Shown here piece after piece: positions 18,283 to 28,012 of a stretch of DNA of 64,000 nucleotides (its first letter is position 1; every line of letters starts with the position of its first letter). The DNA comes from Schaalia cardiffensis. GTDB lineage: Bacteria > Actinomycetota > Actinomycetes > Actinomycetales > Actinomycetaceae. A program made the position numbers and the translations under genes. The stretch spans positions 1 to 64,000 of the forward strand of contig NZ_JAEKIA010000003.1 of assembly GCF_016405145.1 (NCBI RefSeq). The letters are read 5' to 3'. The notes beneath the pieces are model-generated. The model did not search any database. It was not told the DNA's origin and saw only the letters and a list, made by a program, of their open reading frames with translations.

Positions 18283-19887
18283 ATGAGCCCGAAAAACCAC
18301 GTTCCCCTCGACTTAGATATTCCGACACTGCTGGCGAATGCGCAGCGAACCTTTGGCGCATTGCCGGAGGAGATCTTCGACCTCGGCCGCGTTTTCGAGG
18401 CCGCAGGCGAAGAGATCGCCCTAGTCGGAGGTCCCGTTCGCGATGCCTTCCTCGGTGTTACGCCGAACGATTTCGACCTGACGACTTCAGCAAAGCCTGA
18501 ACGCACCGAGGAGCTCCTGGCGCAGTGGGGTGCGGCAGTATGGGACATCGGCAAAGAGTTCGGCACGATCGGCGGGCGAAAGAAAGACCTGGTCGTCGAG
18601 GTGACGACCTACCGCAGTGACTCCTACGAGGTCGGCTCGCGCAAGCCCGAGGTCGTTTTCGGAGACACCCTTGAAGGGGACCTCACGCGCCGCGATTTCA
18701 CGGTGAACGCCATGGCCATGCGCTTGCCGGGGATGGTCCTAGTGGATCCGCATCATGGTCTTGAGGACTTGGCTAAGGCTCGTCTGCGCACCCCCGTCAC
18801 CGCCGAGCAGTCCTTCGATGATGACCCCTTGCGCATCATGAGGGCTGCACGTTTCACGGCTCAGCTCGGCATTGATGTCGACCTCGATGTCATGGAGGCG
18901 ATGGAGGTGATGGCCCCGCGACTGCAGATCGTGTCAGCGGAGCGGATACGCACCGAATTGGAGCGTCTCATCGTCTCGCCCTACCCGCGTCGCGGCCTCG
19001 AACTCATGGTCCACACTGGTGTGTGTCAGATCGTTCTTCCCGAATTGTCTGAACTGGTGTCCACAGTCGATGAGCACAGGCGCCATAAGGATGTGTACGA
19101 GCACACGCTCACCGTCCTCGAGCAGGCCATGGATCTTGAGACAGACGAGGACGGGCCCGTCCCCGCCCCCGACTTCATCTTGCGTTTCGCGGCGATCATG
19201 CATGATGTGGGCAAGCCGATGACTCGGCGCTTCGAGCCGAACGGCACAGTGTCCTTCCACCATCATGAGATCGTCGGTGCGAAACTCACGCGCAAGCGCA
19301 TGAAGGCCCTCAAGTTCGATAAGGCCACGACTGAGGCCGTGTCGACTCTTGTCGCCCTGCATTTGCGTTTCCATGGGTACGGGGAATCCGCGTGGACGGA
19401 TTCAGCGGTGCGTCGTTATGTCGCTGACGCCGGTGAGCTCCTCGAACGTCTCCACCGCCTCACTCGCGCCGATTGCACGACCCGCAACCGACGTAAGGCG
19501 AATATGCTCTCCGCCGCTTACGACGACCTCGAATCCCGGATCGCGACCCTGCGCGAGCAAGAGGAGCTGGATGCGATCCGACCTGATCTTGACGGTCAGG
19601 AAGTCATGGAGATCCTGGGCCTTCGTCCCTCACGCGCGGTGAAGATGGCGCTTGAGTTCCTCATGGGCATGCGTATGGAGAAGGGGCCGATGGGGAAGGA
19701 AGCGGCCCGTGAGGCTCTCCTCGAGTGGTGGTCTTCGGAGGAGGTACGAGAGATTGCTCGCGAGTACGAGGAGCAGCAGGCGCACTGGGAGGCGATGGTC
19801 GCCCAGAAGCGCCAGAAGAAGGCTGCGGCGAAGGCGAAGCGCGCGGCTCAGGCTCCTGAACATGTGAAAAACGGCGCCCAAGACTGA
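18283..19887 (+). CDS. pcnA: CCA tRNA nucleotidyltransferase
   Basis: This enzyme adds or repairs the 3'-CCA of tRNA. The class II nucleotidyltransferase head is clear: LVGGPVRDAFLG, then the metal-binding DFDLTTSAKPE, and later DLTRRDFTVNAMAM and DDPLRIMRAARFTAQLG. An HD phosphohydrolase domain follows (HTLTVLEQAM, FAAIMHDVGKPMTR, FHHHEIVGAK), typical of the actinobacterial PcnA form. The last 60 residues are Lys/Ala/Gln-rich. GTG at 18280 precedes ATG at 18283 in the same frame, and GAGAGG lies just upstream, so either may serve. It diverges from the NUDIX gene. Confidence 0.93.
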   Translation: MSPKNHVPLDLDIPTLLANAQRTFGALPEEIFDLGRVFEAAGEEIALVGGPVRDAFLGVTPNDFDLTTSAKPERTEELLAQWGAAVWDIGKEFGTIGGRKKDLVVEVTTYRSDSYEVGSRKPEVVFGDTLEGDLTRRDFTVNAMAMRLPGMVLVDPHHGLEDLAKARLRTPVTAEQSFDDDPLRIMRAARFTAQLGIDVDLDVMEAMEVMAPRLQIVSAERIRTELERLIVSPYPRRGLELMVHTGVCQIVLPELSELVSTVDEHRRHKDVYEHTLTVLEQAMDLETDEDGPVPAPDFILRFAAIMHDVGKPMTRRFEPNGTVSFHHHEIVGAKLTRKRMKALKFDKATTEAVSTLVALHLRFHGYGESAWTDSAVRRYVADAGELLERLHRLTRADCTTRNRRKANMLSAAYDDLESRIATLREQEELDAIRPDLDGQEVMEILGLRPSRAVKMALEFLMGMRMEKGPMGKEAAREALLEWWSSEEVREIAREYEEQQAHWEAMVAQKRQKKAAAKAKRAAQAPEHVKNGAQD

Positions 19888-20016
19888 AACTCACAGTGTC
19901 AAATTTGCAGTGATATCTGCAGTCTGAGGGAAGAATTTTCAGTGATGCGTGAAATCTGAGGGGAAACACTTTCAGTCTTGCAGTGTCAGTGAGAGTCCGC
20001 CTCCACGAGGACCAGT

Positions 20017-20070
20017 GCACCTCGAGATAATGAGGACTACCGCACCTCGGGATAATGAGGACTACCGCAC
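20017..20070. repeat. 25-bp tandem duplication in pcnA-gnd gap
   Basis: The gap 19888-20375 holds no gene. Two copies of a 25-bp unit (20017-20041 and 20042-20066, containing GATAATGAGGACTACC) differ at one base, and a third copy begins at 20067 and breaks off after four bases. Upstream (19890-19995) several CAGTGTCA/GCAGTG/TTTCAGT segments make a comparatively AT-rich patch. Near 20090 and 20140 the word GCTCCCGCCAC occurs twice. Confidence 0.7.
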
Positions 20071-20375
20071 CTTTGCACGCTCACGATTCTCGCTCCCGCC
20101 ACTTCTCGGGCCACGGGCCAGGCAATGGGCCTAGTCCCACTTTTGCGCTCCCGCCACATTTTGAGTCGGGGTGGTCCAGGTGATGAAGGCTTACCCATCT
20201 TCGTCTTCCCACCGACTCTTGGGCCGTGGGGTATGTGACGGGGGAGAAGCAAGGAGGGTTGGCGAGAGAAGACCGTGGAAGATACAGGCGCGCGGACCAC
20301 AAGACCCGGGCCGTGCTGCGCGAGGGTGACCTCGGCCGTAGGGTGGTGACAAGCCGAAACCGAGGAGCAACACGC

Positions 20376-21839
20376 ATGAGCGCATTCACCCCACAACCAG
20401 CCTCAGCTGATATCGGAGTCTTCGGACTGGGAGTGATGGGAGCGAACCTCGCCCGCAATCTCGCTCGCAACGGCTACGCAACCGCGATCTTCAACAGAAC
20501 TCCCGCGCGAACCGAAAGGCTCATGGCCGCGCACGGCGACGGCTCAGAAGGCGTCTTCGTCCCTGCGAGCGAACTCGACGACTTCGTCGCCTCCCTTTCC
20601 CGCCCGCGCGTCGCGATCATCATGGTGAAGGCCGGCCCGGACACGGACATCGTCATGGAGCAGCTCGCCTTGCGCATGGAAGAAGGCGACATCATCGTCG
20701 ACTGCGGCAACTCCCTCTTCTCCGACACGATCCGACGCGAGCGCCGCGCCCGCGAACTCGGCCTCCACTTCGTTGGCGCAGGAGTCTCCGGAGGTGAAGA
20801 AGGTGCCCTATGGGGACCCTCGATCATGCCCGGAGGCACGATTGAGTCCTACACGCGCCTGGGCCCCATGTTCGAAAAGATCAGCGCCCACTACGAGGGC
20901 GAACCCTGCTGCGCCCACGTCGGAGCCGACGGCGCAGGCCACTTCGTGAAAATGGTCCACAACGGCATCGAATACGCCGACATGCAGGTCATCGCCGAAG
21001 CCTATGACCTTCTTCGCAAGGGACTGGGCCTGAGCCCCGCGCAAATCGCCGAGGTGTTCTCAACATGGAACGAGGGCGAACTCGACTCCTATCTCATCGA
21101 AATCACCGCCGAGGTCCTGCGTCAAAATGACTCTCATAGCGGCTGCGCCCTCGTCGATGTCATCGTCGACCAGGCCTCCCAGAAGGGCACAGGCAAGTGG
21201 ACGGTACAAACGGCACTGGATCTGGCCGTGCCCGTGACGGGAATCGGGGAGGCGACATTCGCGCGCGGAGCATCTTGCGCCACTCCTCAGCGTGAGGCTG
21301 CCCGCGGTCTTGACGCCGCAGCACTCCCACTGACGATCAGTGAGCCCGATACTTTCATCGACGATGTGCGCCGCGCCTTGTTCGCCTCGAAACTCGTGGC
21401 CTATTCGCAAGGATTCGACGAGATCACCGCTGGAGCCCAGGTTCATGAGTGGAGCATCGACAAGGCCGCGATCGCACGGATCTGGAGAGCAGGATGCATC
21501 ATCCGGGCGGGATTCCTCGACGACATCGCCTCCGCCTACGAGGCGGATCCTGAACTTCCCCTCCTACTCGCCGCCCCTCCTTTCGCACAGCGCTTCGAGC
21601 ACTGCCTGCCCTCTTTGCGTCGGATCGTTGCGCTCGCGGCCACATCCGGAGTGCCGATCCCCGTGTTTGCATCCTCCCTGTCGTACTTCGATCAGATTCG
21701 CGCTGAGCGTCTTCCGGCCGCGCTCATTCAAGGGCAGCGCGACTTCTTCGGCGCGCACACCTATCAGCGCATCGACAAGCCGGGAACCTTCCACACCCTG
21801 TGGGCTGAAGAAGGTCGTCCCGAGGAGCAATGGGACTGA
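20376..21839 (+). CDS. gnd: 6-phosphogluconate dehydrogenase (decarboxylating)
   Basis: It oxidises 6-phosphogluconate to ribulose 5-phosphate with NADP+ in the oxidative pentose phosphate pathway. The Rossmann motif GVFGLGVMGANLARNLARNG is at the N-terminus, followed by NRTPARTERL (cofactor 2'-phosphate loop), GAGVSGGEEGALWGPSIMPG (substrate loop), HFVKMVHNGIEYADMQVIAE with the catalytic Lys, and TGKWTVQTALDL. Length 487 residues is normal. ATG at 20376 has GAGGAG eight bases upstream; an in-frame extension to 20226 lacks one and is not conserved. It stands alone between two gene-free gaps. Confidence 0.95.
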   Translation: MSAFTPQPASADIGVFGLGVMGANLARNLARNGYATAIFNRTPARTERLMAAHGDGSEGVFVPASELDDFVASLSRPRVAIIMVKAGPDTDIVMEQLALRMEEGDIIVDCGNSLFSDTIRRERRARELGLHFVGAGVSGGEEGALWGPSIMPGGTIESYTRLGPMFEKISAHYEGEPCCAHVGADGAGHFVKMVHNGIEYADMQVIAEAYDLLRKGLGLSPAQIAEVFSTWNEGELDSYLIEITAEVLRQNDSHSGCALVDVIVDQASQKGTGKWTVQTALDLAVPVTGIGEATFARGASCATPQREAARGLDAAALPLTISEPDTFIDDVRRALFASKLVAYSQGFDEITAGAQVHEWSIDKAAIARIWRAGCIIRAGFLDDIASAYEADPELPLLLAAPPFAQRFEHCLPSLRRIVALAATSGVPIPVFASSLSYFDQIRAERLPAALIQGQRDFFGAHTYQRIDKPGTFHTLWAEEGRPEEQWD

Positions 21840-22127
21840 TCCCGAGGAAGAGGCTCCAGAGCGGGGCTGGGCCAGTGAGTGTGGATTCTGATGCTCCGCA
21901 CGGTCACAAGCAGGGGGGAGATGTCCAGGTCCCTCAGTGTGAGCCGGGATGCTCCGCTTGCAGTGTTTCGTTCTCTCAAGGCCAGACGATCCCGATTGCG
22001 AGCGTGGGTGAGCCGTCATTCATCTGCTGTGAATAACGATTCCTAACGTTGGAACTGTCACGAAATCGGCAGATTCACGGCTTCTGGCCCTACGCTGGAG
22101 TGCAGACCCAGCTGAAAGGTTGAATTC

Positions 22128-24599
22128 GTGGCGAGAAACGATGGGAAGAAGAACTGGGACGAGATCATGGGATCTGATCCTTCGAGCTCTCTCCCGCCTA
22201 AACCCTCCAATGTCCGGCGCTCAATCATCAATGGGGGCCAGACAGCCCCCTCAAGTGCTCTGCCCGGCGGCGTCCCCGAGTTGAGTCTTCCTCCTCTGCC
22301 CCCCGAATCATTCGGTGCATCCCAGGAACGGGGTGCCTCAGCTGTAGCGAACTCAGGGAAGGCTGCAGGCAGAACAGCGAAGAAGGCCCCGGCCTCGGCG
22401 AAGAAAAAGAGAGGTCTGGGCAAGAAGATCGGCCTCGGTCTTTCCTTCACTTTTCTTCTCGCTTTGATCTCAGCCCTGGCGGCGTTCCTCTACATGTACA
22501 CGAGCTTGACCGTTCCGGCGGCCTCGGACTTGGCGCTCGCTCAAAAGTCGACGCTGTACTATTCCGACGGCTCGACTGAGATGGGCTCACTCGGTGACGT
22601 CAACCGAGAAATCATCGACCCCTCGACTCTGCCCGACTACGTCGGCAAGGCGGTTGTCGCATCGGAGGACCGCACTTTCTACAAGAACTCTGGCATCGAC
22701 TTCAAGGGTATTTTCCGTGCACTCTTCACCAATGTGGTGACGGGGTCGCGTCAGGGCGGCTCGACCCTCACCCAGCAGTACGTCGAACGATATTACGTCG
22801 GTGAAACCACCTCTTCTTACAGGGGAAAAGCTGAAGAAGCGGTCCTCGCGATCAAAATCAACCGCGAACAGTCCAAGGATGAGATCCTCGGCAATTATCT
22901 CAATACGATCTACTTCGGTCGCGGCTCCTACGGCATCGAAGCCGCTTCTCAGGCATACTTCGGACACCCGGCCAGCGAACTGAGCCTCAGCGAAGCCGCG
23001 ATGCTTTCAGGAATCATCCCCGCGCCCTCGGCTTGGGATCCGGCTGAGGATCCGGACAAGGCGAAAGACAGGTGGGCGCGCGTCCTCAGCCTCATGGTCG
23101 AGGACGGGTGGATCAGCCAGTCGGAAGCGGATGCTGCTTCTTTCCCCGAGACGATTGATCCTCTTCAGGTGGAGAGTGAGACTTTCGCCGGTCCGAACGG
23201 TTACCTCATTGAGCAAGCTCGTTCGGAACTCATCGCCTCCGGAGCTATCGACGAGACTCAGATCGCCAATGGTGGCCTGAAGATCGTCACGACGATTGAC
23301 CGGGCGAAGCAGGATGCGGCAGTGGCGGCCGCTGAAAGCATGAAACAGGTCGAGGGCTGGAACCCCGACACCATGCATGTGGCATTGTCTTCAATCGATC
23401 CGAATACGGGGGAGATCGTCGCCGAATACGCGGGTTCGGATTACTTGGAGCGCCAGCAAAACGCCGTGACTCAGGACATCGCGATGGCGGGCTCGACTTT
23501 CAAGCCTTTCGCTCTGCTTGCGAATGCGCGTGCCGGCGGCTCAGTGAATGACACCTATTCGGGTCGTTCCCCTCAGCGTTTCGACGGTCTGTCGGAGCTT
23601 GTAGAGAATGACGGCGGATACTCCTTCGGGAATGTCGACCTCATCAAGGCGACGAGCTACTCGATCAACACCTCCTATGTCGCCTTGAACAAAGACATTG
23701 GACCAGCAGCGACCATGCAGGCGGCGATTGACGCGGGAATCCCGGAGGAGACCCTCGGCCTCGATCGAACTCTCCTCAACGTTCTCGGATACGCTTCGCC
23801 CCACAATATTGACCTCGCGACCGCCTATTCGACGATCGCGAACGGCGGTGAACGCGTCAACGCGCACATTATCCGCTCGGTAACCGGTCCAAGAGGCAAC
23901 GTCATCTACACGGCTCCCACGGACAAAAATCGAGTGTTCTCCGTCGAGGAGGTCTCTTCGATCATGCCTGCCCTTGAGGCGGTGACGAAGGGGGATGGCA
24001 CCGCATCATCGGTTTCGCAGGACCTTCGGGGCTTCACAACGGCAGGCAAGACCGGTACCGCACAAGAGCAGCGCGCCGCTCAATTCGTGGCTTTTGTCCC
24101 CGGCCTCGTGTCCGCCGTGTCGATGTACGGGTCCGACGAGGACGGGAACTCCGCCCCTCTGCCGAACATCGGGGGACTCGACCAATTCCACGGCGGCGAC
24201 TGGCCGGTTGATGTGTGGACCCAGTACATGCAGACAGCTGTTGAGGGAATGCCTACTGGTGGTTTCGACTGGTATGTGAAGACGAACAGGAACTCGAAGT
24301 CTCGTAACGATTCCCAAGATGATGCGCAGTCGGCAGCCTCCGCAGGAGATTCTTCTGGGCAGCGATCCTCAGAGCAGGGCTCCGATTCCGGCAGGCCGCA
24401 GGAAGGCCAACAGCCTTCACAAGGTTCGAATCAGGGGTCTCAGAACCCTGGTCAGAACGGCCCGAATAACCCAGGTGGGAACACTCAGCCTGGACATGAT
24501 GGGCACGGCGGGCATGACGGGCACGACGATGGCGCGGATAACCCTGGGCACAATGAGGGTGGTGGAAACGGCGGCGGAGGCGCAGCAGTCGAACCCTAG
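22128..24599 (+). CDS. class A penicillin-binding protein (bifunctional peptidoglycan synthase)
   Basis: A membrane-anchored enzyme with both glycan polymerising and cross-linking activity. A basic cytoplasmic tail of about 105 residues precedes one span (IGLGLSFTFLLALISALAAF). The GT51 domain has SEDRTFYKNSGID, RQGGSTLTQQYVERYY and KINREQSKDEILGNYLNTIY. The transpeptidase has SxxK in AGSTFKPF, SxN in SYSINTS, and KTGTA. After about residue 715 a Ser/Gln/Asn/Gly-rich tail ends in GHDGHGGHDGHDDG, a His/Asp-rich stretch that could bind metal. The start is GTG at 22128 with GAAAGG upstream. Confidence 0.95.
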   Translation: MARNDGKKNWDEIMGSDPSSSLPPKPSNVRRSIINGGQTAPSSALPGGVPELSLPPLPPESFGASQERGASAVANSGKAAGRTAKKAPASAKKKRGLGKKIGLGLSFTFLLALISALAAFLYMYTSLTVPAASDLALAQKSTLYYSDGSTEMGSLGDVNREIIDPSTLPDYVGKAVVASEDRTFYKNSGIDFKGIFRALFTNVVTGSRQGGSTLTQQYVERYYVGETTSSYRGKAEEAVLAIKINREQSKDEILGNYLNTIYFGRGSYGIEAASQAYFGHPASELSLSEAAMLSGIIPAPSAWDPAEDPDKAKDRWARVLSLMVEDGWISQSEADAASFPETIDPLQVESETFAGPNGYLIEQARSELIASGAIDETQIANGGLKIVTTIDRAKQDAAVAAAESMKQVEGWNPDTMHVALSSIDPNTGEIVAEYAGSDYLERQQNAVTQDIAMAGSTFKPFALLANARAGGSVNDTYSGRSPQRFDGLSELVENDGGYSFGNVDLIKATSYSINTSYVALNKDIGPAATMQAAIDAGIPEETLGLDRTLLNVLGYASPHNIDLATAYSTIANGGERVNAHIIRSVTGPRGNVIYTAPTDKNRVFSVEEVSSIMPALEAVTKGDGTASSVSQDLRGFTTAGKTGTAQEQRAAQFVAFVPGLVSAVSMYGSDEDGNSAPLPNIGGLDQFHGGDWPVDVWTQYMQTAVEGMPTGGFDWYVKTNRNSKSRNDSQDDAQSAASAGDSSGQRSSEQGSDSGRPQEGQQPSQGSNQGSQNPGQNGPNNPGGNTQPGHDGHGGHDGHDDGADNPGHNEGGGNGGGGAAVEP

Positions 24600-24616
24600 G
24601 GTGTGCACCGGGCAGA

Positions 24617-24646
24617 CCTGAGGCTTGTGTGCCTACGAGCCTCAGG
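24617..24646 (+). terminator. hairpin after penicillin-binding protein gene
   Basis: A perfect 9-bp stem (CCTGAGGCT and AGCCTCAGG) with a 12-base loop starts 18 bases after the stop. There is no T-tract. Confidence 0.55.
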
Positions 24647-24649
24647 AGC

Positions 24650-25908
24650 TGCTGGGCTCGGTTGATGCTGAGGGCCGGTTGAGGAGCCTTCTGTTCACGA
24701 GAACCCGGAGCTGTTGCGCTGTGCGGTCTGCACGTGTGTGCTCTTGAGCCTTGTGATGAGGAGGTTGTCGTTTGGTTTCAGTCGGTGTTTCGCCCAGGCT
24801 CCTGGTTTTTCGTCAGATTCCTGTCGCAGGGCATCTACTCGCACCTGGAAAAGTGGAGCTGATGCCGACCATGACTTTTCGTTTGGTTGCGGCGTTTGCT
24901 TGCACTCGGATAGGTGGAATCGGAGGCAGTTTTCGTGGCGCTCGCTTTGTCTGGTTTCAGGAGTGGCAGTGTCCATTCCTTGTGCTTCTAGCACCCTTGG
25001 GGTTCTGGCCTCTTTGCCCGCTGAGCATGTGGGGAAGCCTCTAAGGGTGTCGAAGGCTATTTGCGCGTGGTTCCTCAAGATCCTGACTGCCGAGACCAAG
25101 GACAGTGCTGCGTCGTTTTGCAAGCATGCAGCTGTGTTCTTTAGGTTCCTGGGTGCCTGCGTGCGGTGGTTGAGGAGAGGCAATGGTGTCTGCCACTTAC
25201 TGCTCGGGTCTCTTCGCACTAGTCCTGGACGAGGGTGTCAATCACAGGCGCACTGGCCGCTGCCGACCTTAGAGCAGTGGCACGGTTGATTGTTTCACCC
25301 CACCCCTTAATGGCGAGTAATTCCCGCTCCCGTAGACCAACGTTCGTCCGTGTTTTATCCCGACCCCTGCATGGTGAGCGGAGCTACGCGCGCACGTGGT
25401 CCAGCAAAAGCTGAACATGGTTGCCTAGGGGCTGCGGCTCCGGCACGAATCGTCGCGATCCCCCACGCAGCCTTCGAGGGCTAAATCCTCACCGACGGTG
25501 TTCACAATCGCACTGGCAGGTACGCGAATACCTGCCTGAGGGTGCTTTCATAGAGTTTTGGTGCAGAAACATGAGCGGAAGTGGAAGTCAAGGCACGCTT
25601 GTATGAGTGAAGGATCTTGAGAGTGAGGGATTCCTTAAGTTCTGCTTGCGTGGGCGAAGGGATCATGAGTGGAGGGTAGAGTCGCGGCAGCGTGAGTGGA
25701 GGGGATATAGCCCCTCCACACATCGCCAAAACCTCCTTTTATGGGTGAGTCCCGCTGTCAGGCGACCTTACTCCCTCCCCTTGCTCAGCTATTTAGAACA
25801 GCAAAGCCAGAAACAGCCCTCATCGGAAGATCCCTCCTCTGAGCAACAGACCACACCAGATTCTCTAGCGTCACACCCTGATCTGTTCCAGTCAGGCTCA
25901 TGAAAAGT
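24650..25908. other. 1.26-kb stretch without a recognisable gene
   Basis: No reading frame here has family motifs, actinobacterial codon bias or a good start. Open frames exist on both strands (for example minus 24695-25219 and plus 24714-25289), but they overlap each other and are rich in Cys, Ser, His and Trp, as chance frames are. Composition is less G+C-rich than neighbouring genes. A perfect 8-bp hairpin (GGCAGGTA, TACCTGCC) lies at 25515-25536 and a palindromic repeat at 25.7 kb. A plus-strand frame ends at 25903 with QQSQKQPSSEDPSSEQQ and could be the tail of something lost. The stretch ends at a poly-G run. Confidence 0.6.
25670..25737. repeat. nested palindrome family, copy A
   Basis: Inner arms GTGGAGGGG (25696-25704) and CCCCTCCAC (25711-25719) flank the loop ATATAG. 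Outer arms are degraded: GTGGAGGGT on the left and AAACCTCC on the right. It shares layout and core with copies at 29.6, 33.0 and 62.0 kb. Confidence 0.7.
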
Positions 25909-26006
<98 letters not shown>

Positions 26007-26021
26007 ACTGCGATCAGGGAA

Positions 26022-27068
26022 CTATGCTCGCACTCGTCGACGCACAAGCGCACCCAGACCAACGAGACTCATGAGACTTGCAGCAAAGAGGACGGGAAGA
26101 CTATCTGCGCCGGTCCTCGCAAGCTCTTTCGTGGCCTTTCCGGAGGCTGACGAGAAGGAGGCGTTGTCAGTGTTCGAAGAAGCGTCAGTGCCTGCGGGCG
26201 ATGACGAGCTCGCCTTCTCAGCTGTCGTTTTGTTCTTCACAGTGATGGGCGTTTGAGCGGTCTTCTTCGAGGTCGTCCCAATGAACTTCACCGTGTGGCT
26301 GCCAGCGGGTACATTATCGGGCACCACGAAAGTTCCGGAGGCGTTACCGGAGGCATCAGCTCTGATCGTGCCAAGTCTGATCGGGTCGGAGTGAAGCCAG
26401 ACTTCGACCTCTTCATCAGGATCGAAGCCGCTGGCGGAAAGCTCGAGGGGAGCCCCGATCTCAACATCAGACTGAGTGAGCGTGATTCTCGGTTCTGCAG
26501 GAGGATCCGAGGGTGTTTCCGGTGTGGGCGGTTCCTCTTGTGAGGTTTGAGGTGTAGACGGTTCCTCTTGTGAATTCGGAAGAACATTCACTCTGGAGTA
26601 CAGCCGCAGGCGACTGGAACTGCGGGCCTCAAAAAACGATTCGACAGATGAGCACGTGAAATGAAATGACACCGGAATCGTGCCGGGCTCATCAGGCAAA
26701 GTGAAGGTCGCGGTCCAAGAACCGGTATCGACATCATGCGTCACATGAGTGGGAGACGGGAGATCGCTTCGACGTGCGGGTTCTTCAAAGAGCATCCACG
26801 CTTCGAACTTTGTTGGGAAGTCGGCAATACATCCGGTTCCACTCAATGTCAGAGTTTCCCCTGGGTTCACTGCGTATTCTTCTTGAGGATCAGTGATGGC
26901 GAAATGTGGAATCTCGCATGGCCCCTCACTGAGGGAACCGGAGGAGCAGGATTGATCAATATGAGAAGAAATCGGGTCGATTGTGGCTGCGGAGGCGGCA
27001 CCTGAGAAGAGGAGGCCGAGCGTCAGCGCAGAACCGAGCATAAAACGTAAGGACGAAGCGAGTGGCAT
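26022..27068 (-). CDS. LAxTG-anchored surface protein with Ig-like domain
   Basis: A secreted, wall-anchored protein of 348 residues. The signal peptide is LASSLRFMLGSALTLGLLFS with a GAASAA cleavage region. A first domain (about 45-150) contains two Cys pairs. A Pro/Thr/Glu linker (TPQTSQEEPPTPETPSDPPA) leads to a bacterial Ig-like domain with LSASGFDPDEEVEVWLHSDP and GSHTVKFIG. The C-terminal sorting signal is LARTG, then a hydrophobic segment (PVLFAASLMSLVGLGALV) and RRRVRA. LAxTG is the motif preferred by class E sortases, and a sortase E gene lies at 50.4 kb. I take ATG at 27068; a TTG precedes it in frame. The 330 bases upstream show no gene. Confidence 0.82.
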   Translation of the reverse strand: MPLASSLRFMLGSALTLGLLFSGAASAATIDPISSHIDQSCSSGSLSEGPCEIPHFAITDPQEEYAVNPGETLTLSGTGCIADFPTKFEAWMLFEEPARRSDLPSPTHVTHDVDTGSWTATFTLPDEPGTIPVSFHFTCSSVESFFEARSSSRLRLYSRVNVLPNSQEEPSTPQTSQEEPPTPETPSDPPAEPRITLTQSDVEIGAPLELSASGFDPDEEVEVWLHSDPIRLGTIRADASGNASGTFVVPDNVPAGSHTVKFIGTTSKKTAQTPITVKNKTTAEKASSSSPAGTDASSNTDNASFSSASGKATKELARTGADSLPVLFAASLMSLVGLGALVRRRVRA

Positions 27069-27402
27069 CAAGACAATCTTTCAGAAAACGCGTACAAGAA
27101 TACTGTCAATCTACAATAAAGCAGGCCCTAAGGGAATGTGCTCAATGGTGAACCGCTCAAAGTATCAGTCGGATTCGCCAGCGGAGGTAGCTTGTGCTCG
27201 CGTGCCTTGCATCATGGTAAGAGTATTCGACCCCTGGGCCTGTGTGGCACGCTTCGAGTGGTGGTTGCAAGGGAGTTTTTGTGAAGGGGCGCAGCCCACT
27301 GCTCAGCAATGAGGATGAAAATATGACGTTTTCCGGCAGTCGGCTCGCTTTGAAATGGAAGAAGCGTGCGCTGTGGCATCGTGTAGATTTGAAAGGAATG
27401 TA

Positions 27403-27436
27403 AGGGGCCCTCGATCCTTGCGGATCGAGGGCCCCT
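27403..27436 (-). terminator. strong hairpin downstream of rplI
   Basis: A perfect 15-bp stem (AGGGGCCCTCGATCC and GGATCGAGGGCCCCT) with loop TTGC lies 100 bases beyond the rplI stop. It probably ends the rpsF-ssb-rpsR-rplI transcript. The interval 27072-27402 between it and the surface-protein start holds nothing else apart from a 14-base AGTCGGATTCGCCA copy at 27167. Confidence 0.75.
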
Positions 27437-27535
27437 CATAAGGTTCAGCGACTCGAGGTCATCCCCTTCAAGTCCAGCACGCAGCCTCGTCCTCGACCAC
27501 TGAGGCGCAGACGAGACTGTGACGCGGGCGAGGAA

Positions 27536-27994
27536 TCACTCGGCGATGACGCGAACCTTGAGCTTCGCAGTGACCTCCGGGTGGAGATTCACGACGACGG
27601 TGTGATCGCCGGTGGACTTGATCGGCGAAGCGATCATGACGCGACGACGATCAATGACCTTGTCGAGCTGAGCCTTGACGGCCTCGGCGATCTGGGCGCC
27701 GGAAACAGCGCCGAAGAGACGACCGGAGGTGCCGACCTTGCCGGAGATGACGACAGGAGCGGCGGCCTGGAGGGCGTCGCGCAACTCGCGGGCGTCATCA
27801 ATGGACTCGATCTCGTGACGACGACGGGCGGCAGCGATCTCGTCGATCTGCTTTTGCGCGCCCTTCGTCCACTTGGTCGCAAAACCGCGGGGCACGAGGT
27901 AGTTGCGGGCGTAGCCGGACTTGACCTCAACGACCTCGCCGGCGTTGCCGAGGTTGGCGACGTCGCGGGTGAGGATGAGCTTAGTGGTAGCCAT
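27536..27994 (-). CDS. rplI: 50S ribosomal protein bL9
   Basis: bL9 binds 23S rRNA and reaches between ribosomes through a long helix. The N-terminal RNA-binding domain is canonical (KLILTRDVANLGNAGEVVEV, KSGYARNYLVPRGFA). The connecting helix and a C-terminal domain with SGRLFGAVSGAQIAEAV follow. Length is 152 residues, which is normal. It is the last gene of the rpsF-ssb-rpsR-rplI operon, 18 bases after rpsR, with a strong hairpin downstream. Confidence 0.97.
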   Translation of the reverse strand: MATTKLILTRDVANLGNAGEVVEVKSGYARNYLVPRGFATKWTKGAQKQIDEIAAARRRHEIESIDDARELRDALQAAAPVVISGKVGTSGRLFGAVSGAQIAEAVKAQLDKVIDRRRVMIASPIKSTGDHTVVVNLHPEVTAKLKVRVIAE

Positions 27995-28012
27995 GCGAAT
28001 TTCCTTCCCCGA

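Noticed and set aside
24695-25289. Overlapping open frames on both strands
   Set aside because: No family motif, poor starts and chance-like composition. Reported as a gene-free stretch.
25516-25535. Intrinsic terminator
   Set aside because: The hairpin is perfect, but no gene precedes it and no T-tract follows.
25607-25903. 98-codon frame ending in Gln/Ser-rich sequence
   Set aside because: No ribosome site, runs through a palindromic repeat, and stops beside the poly-G run.
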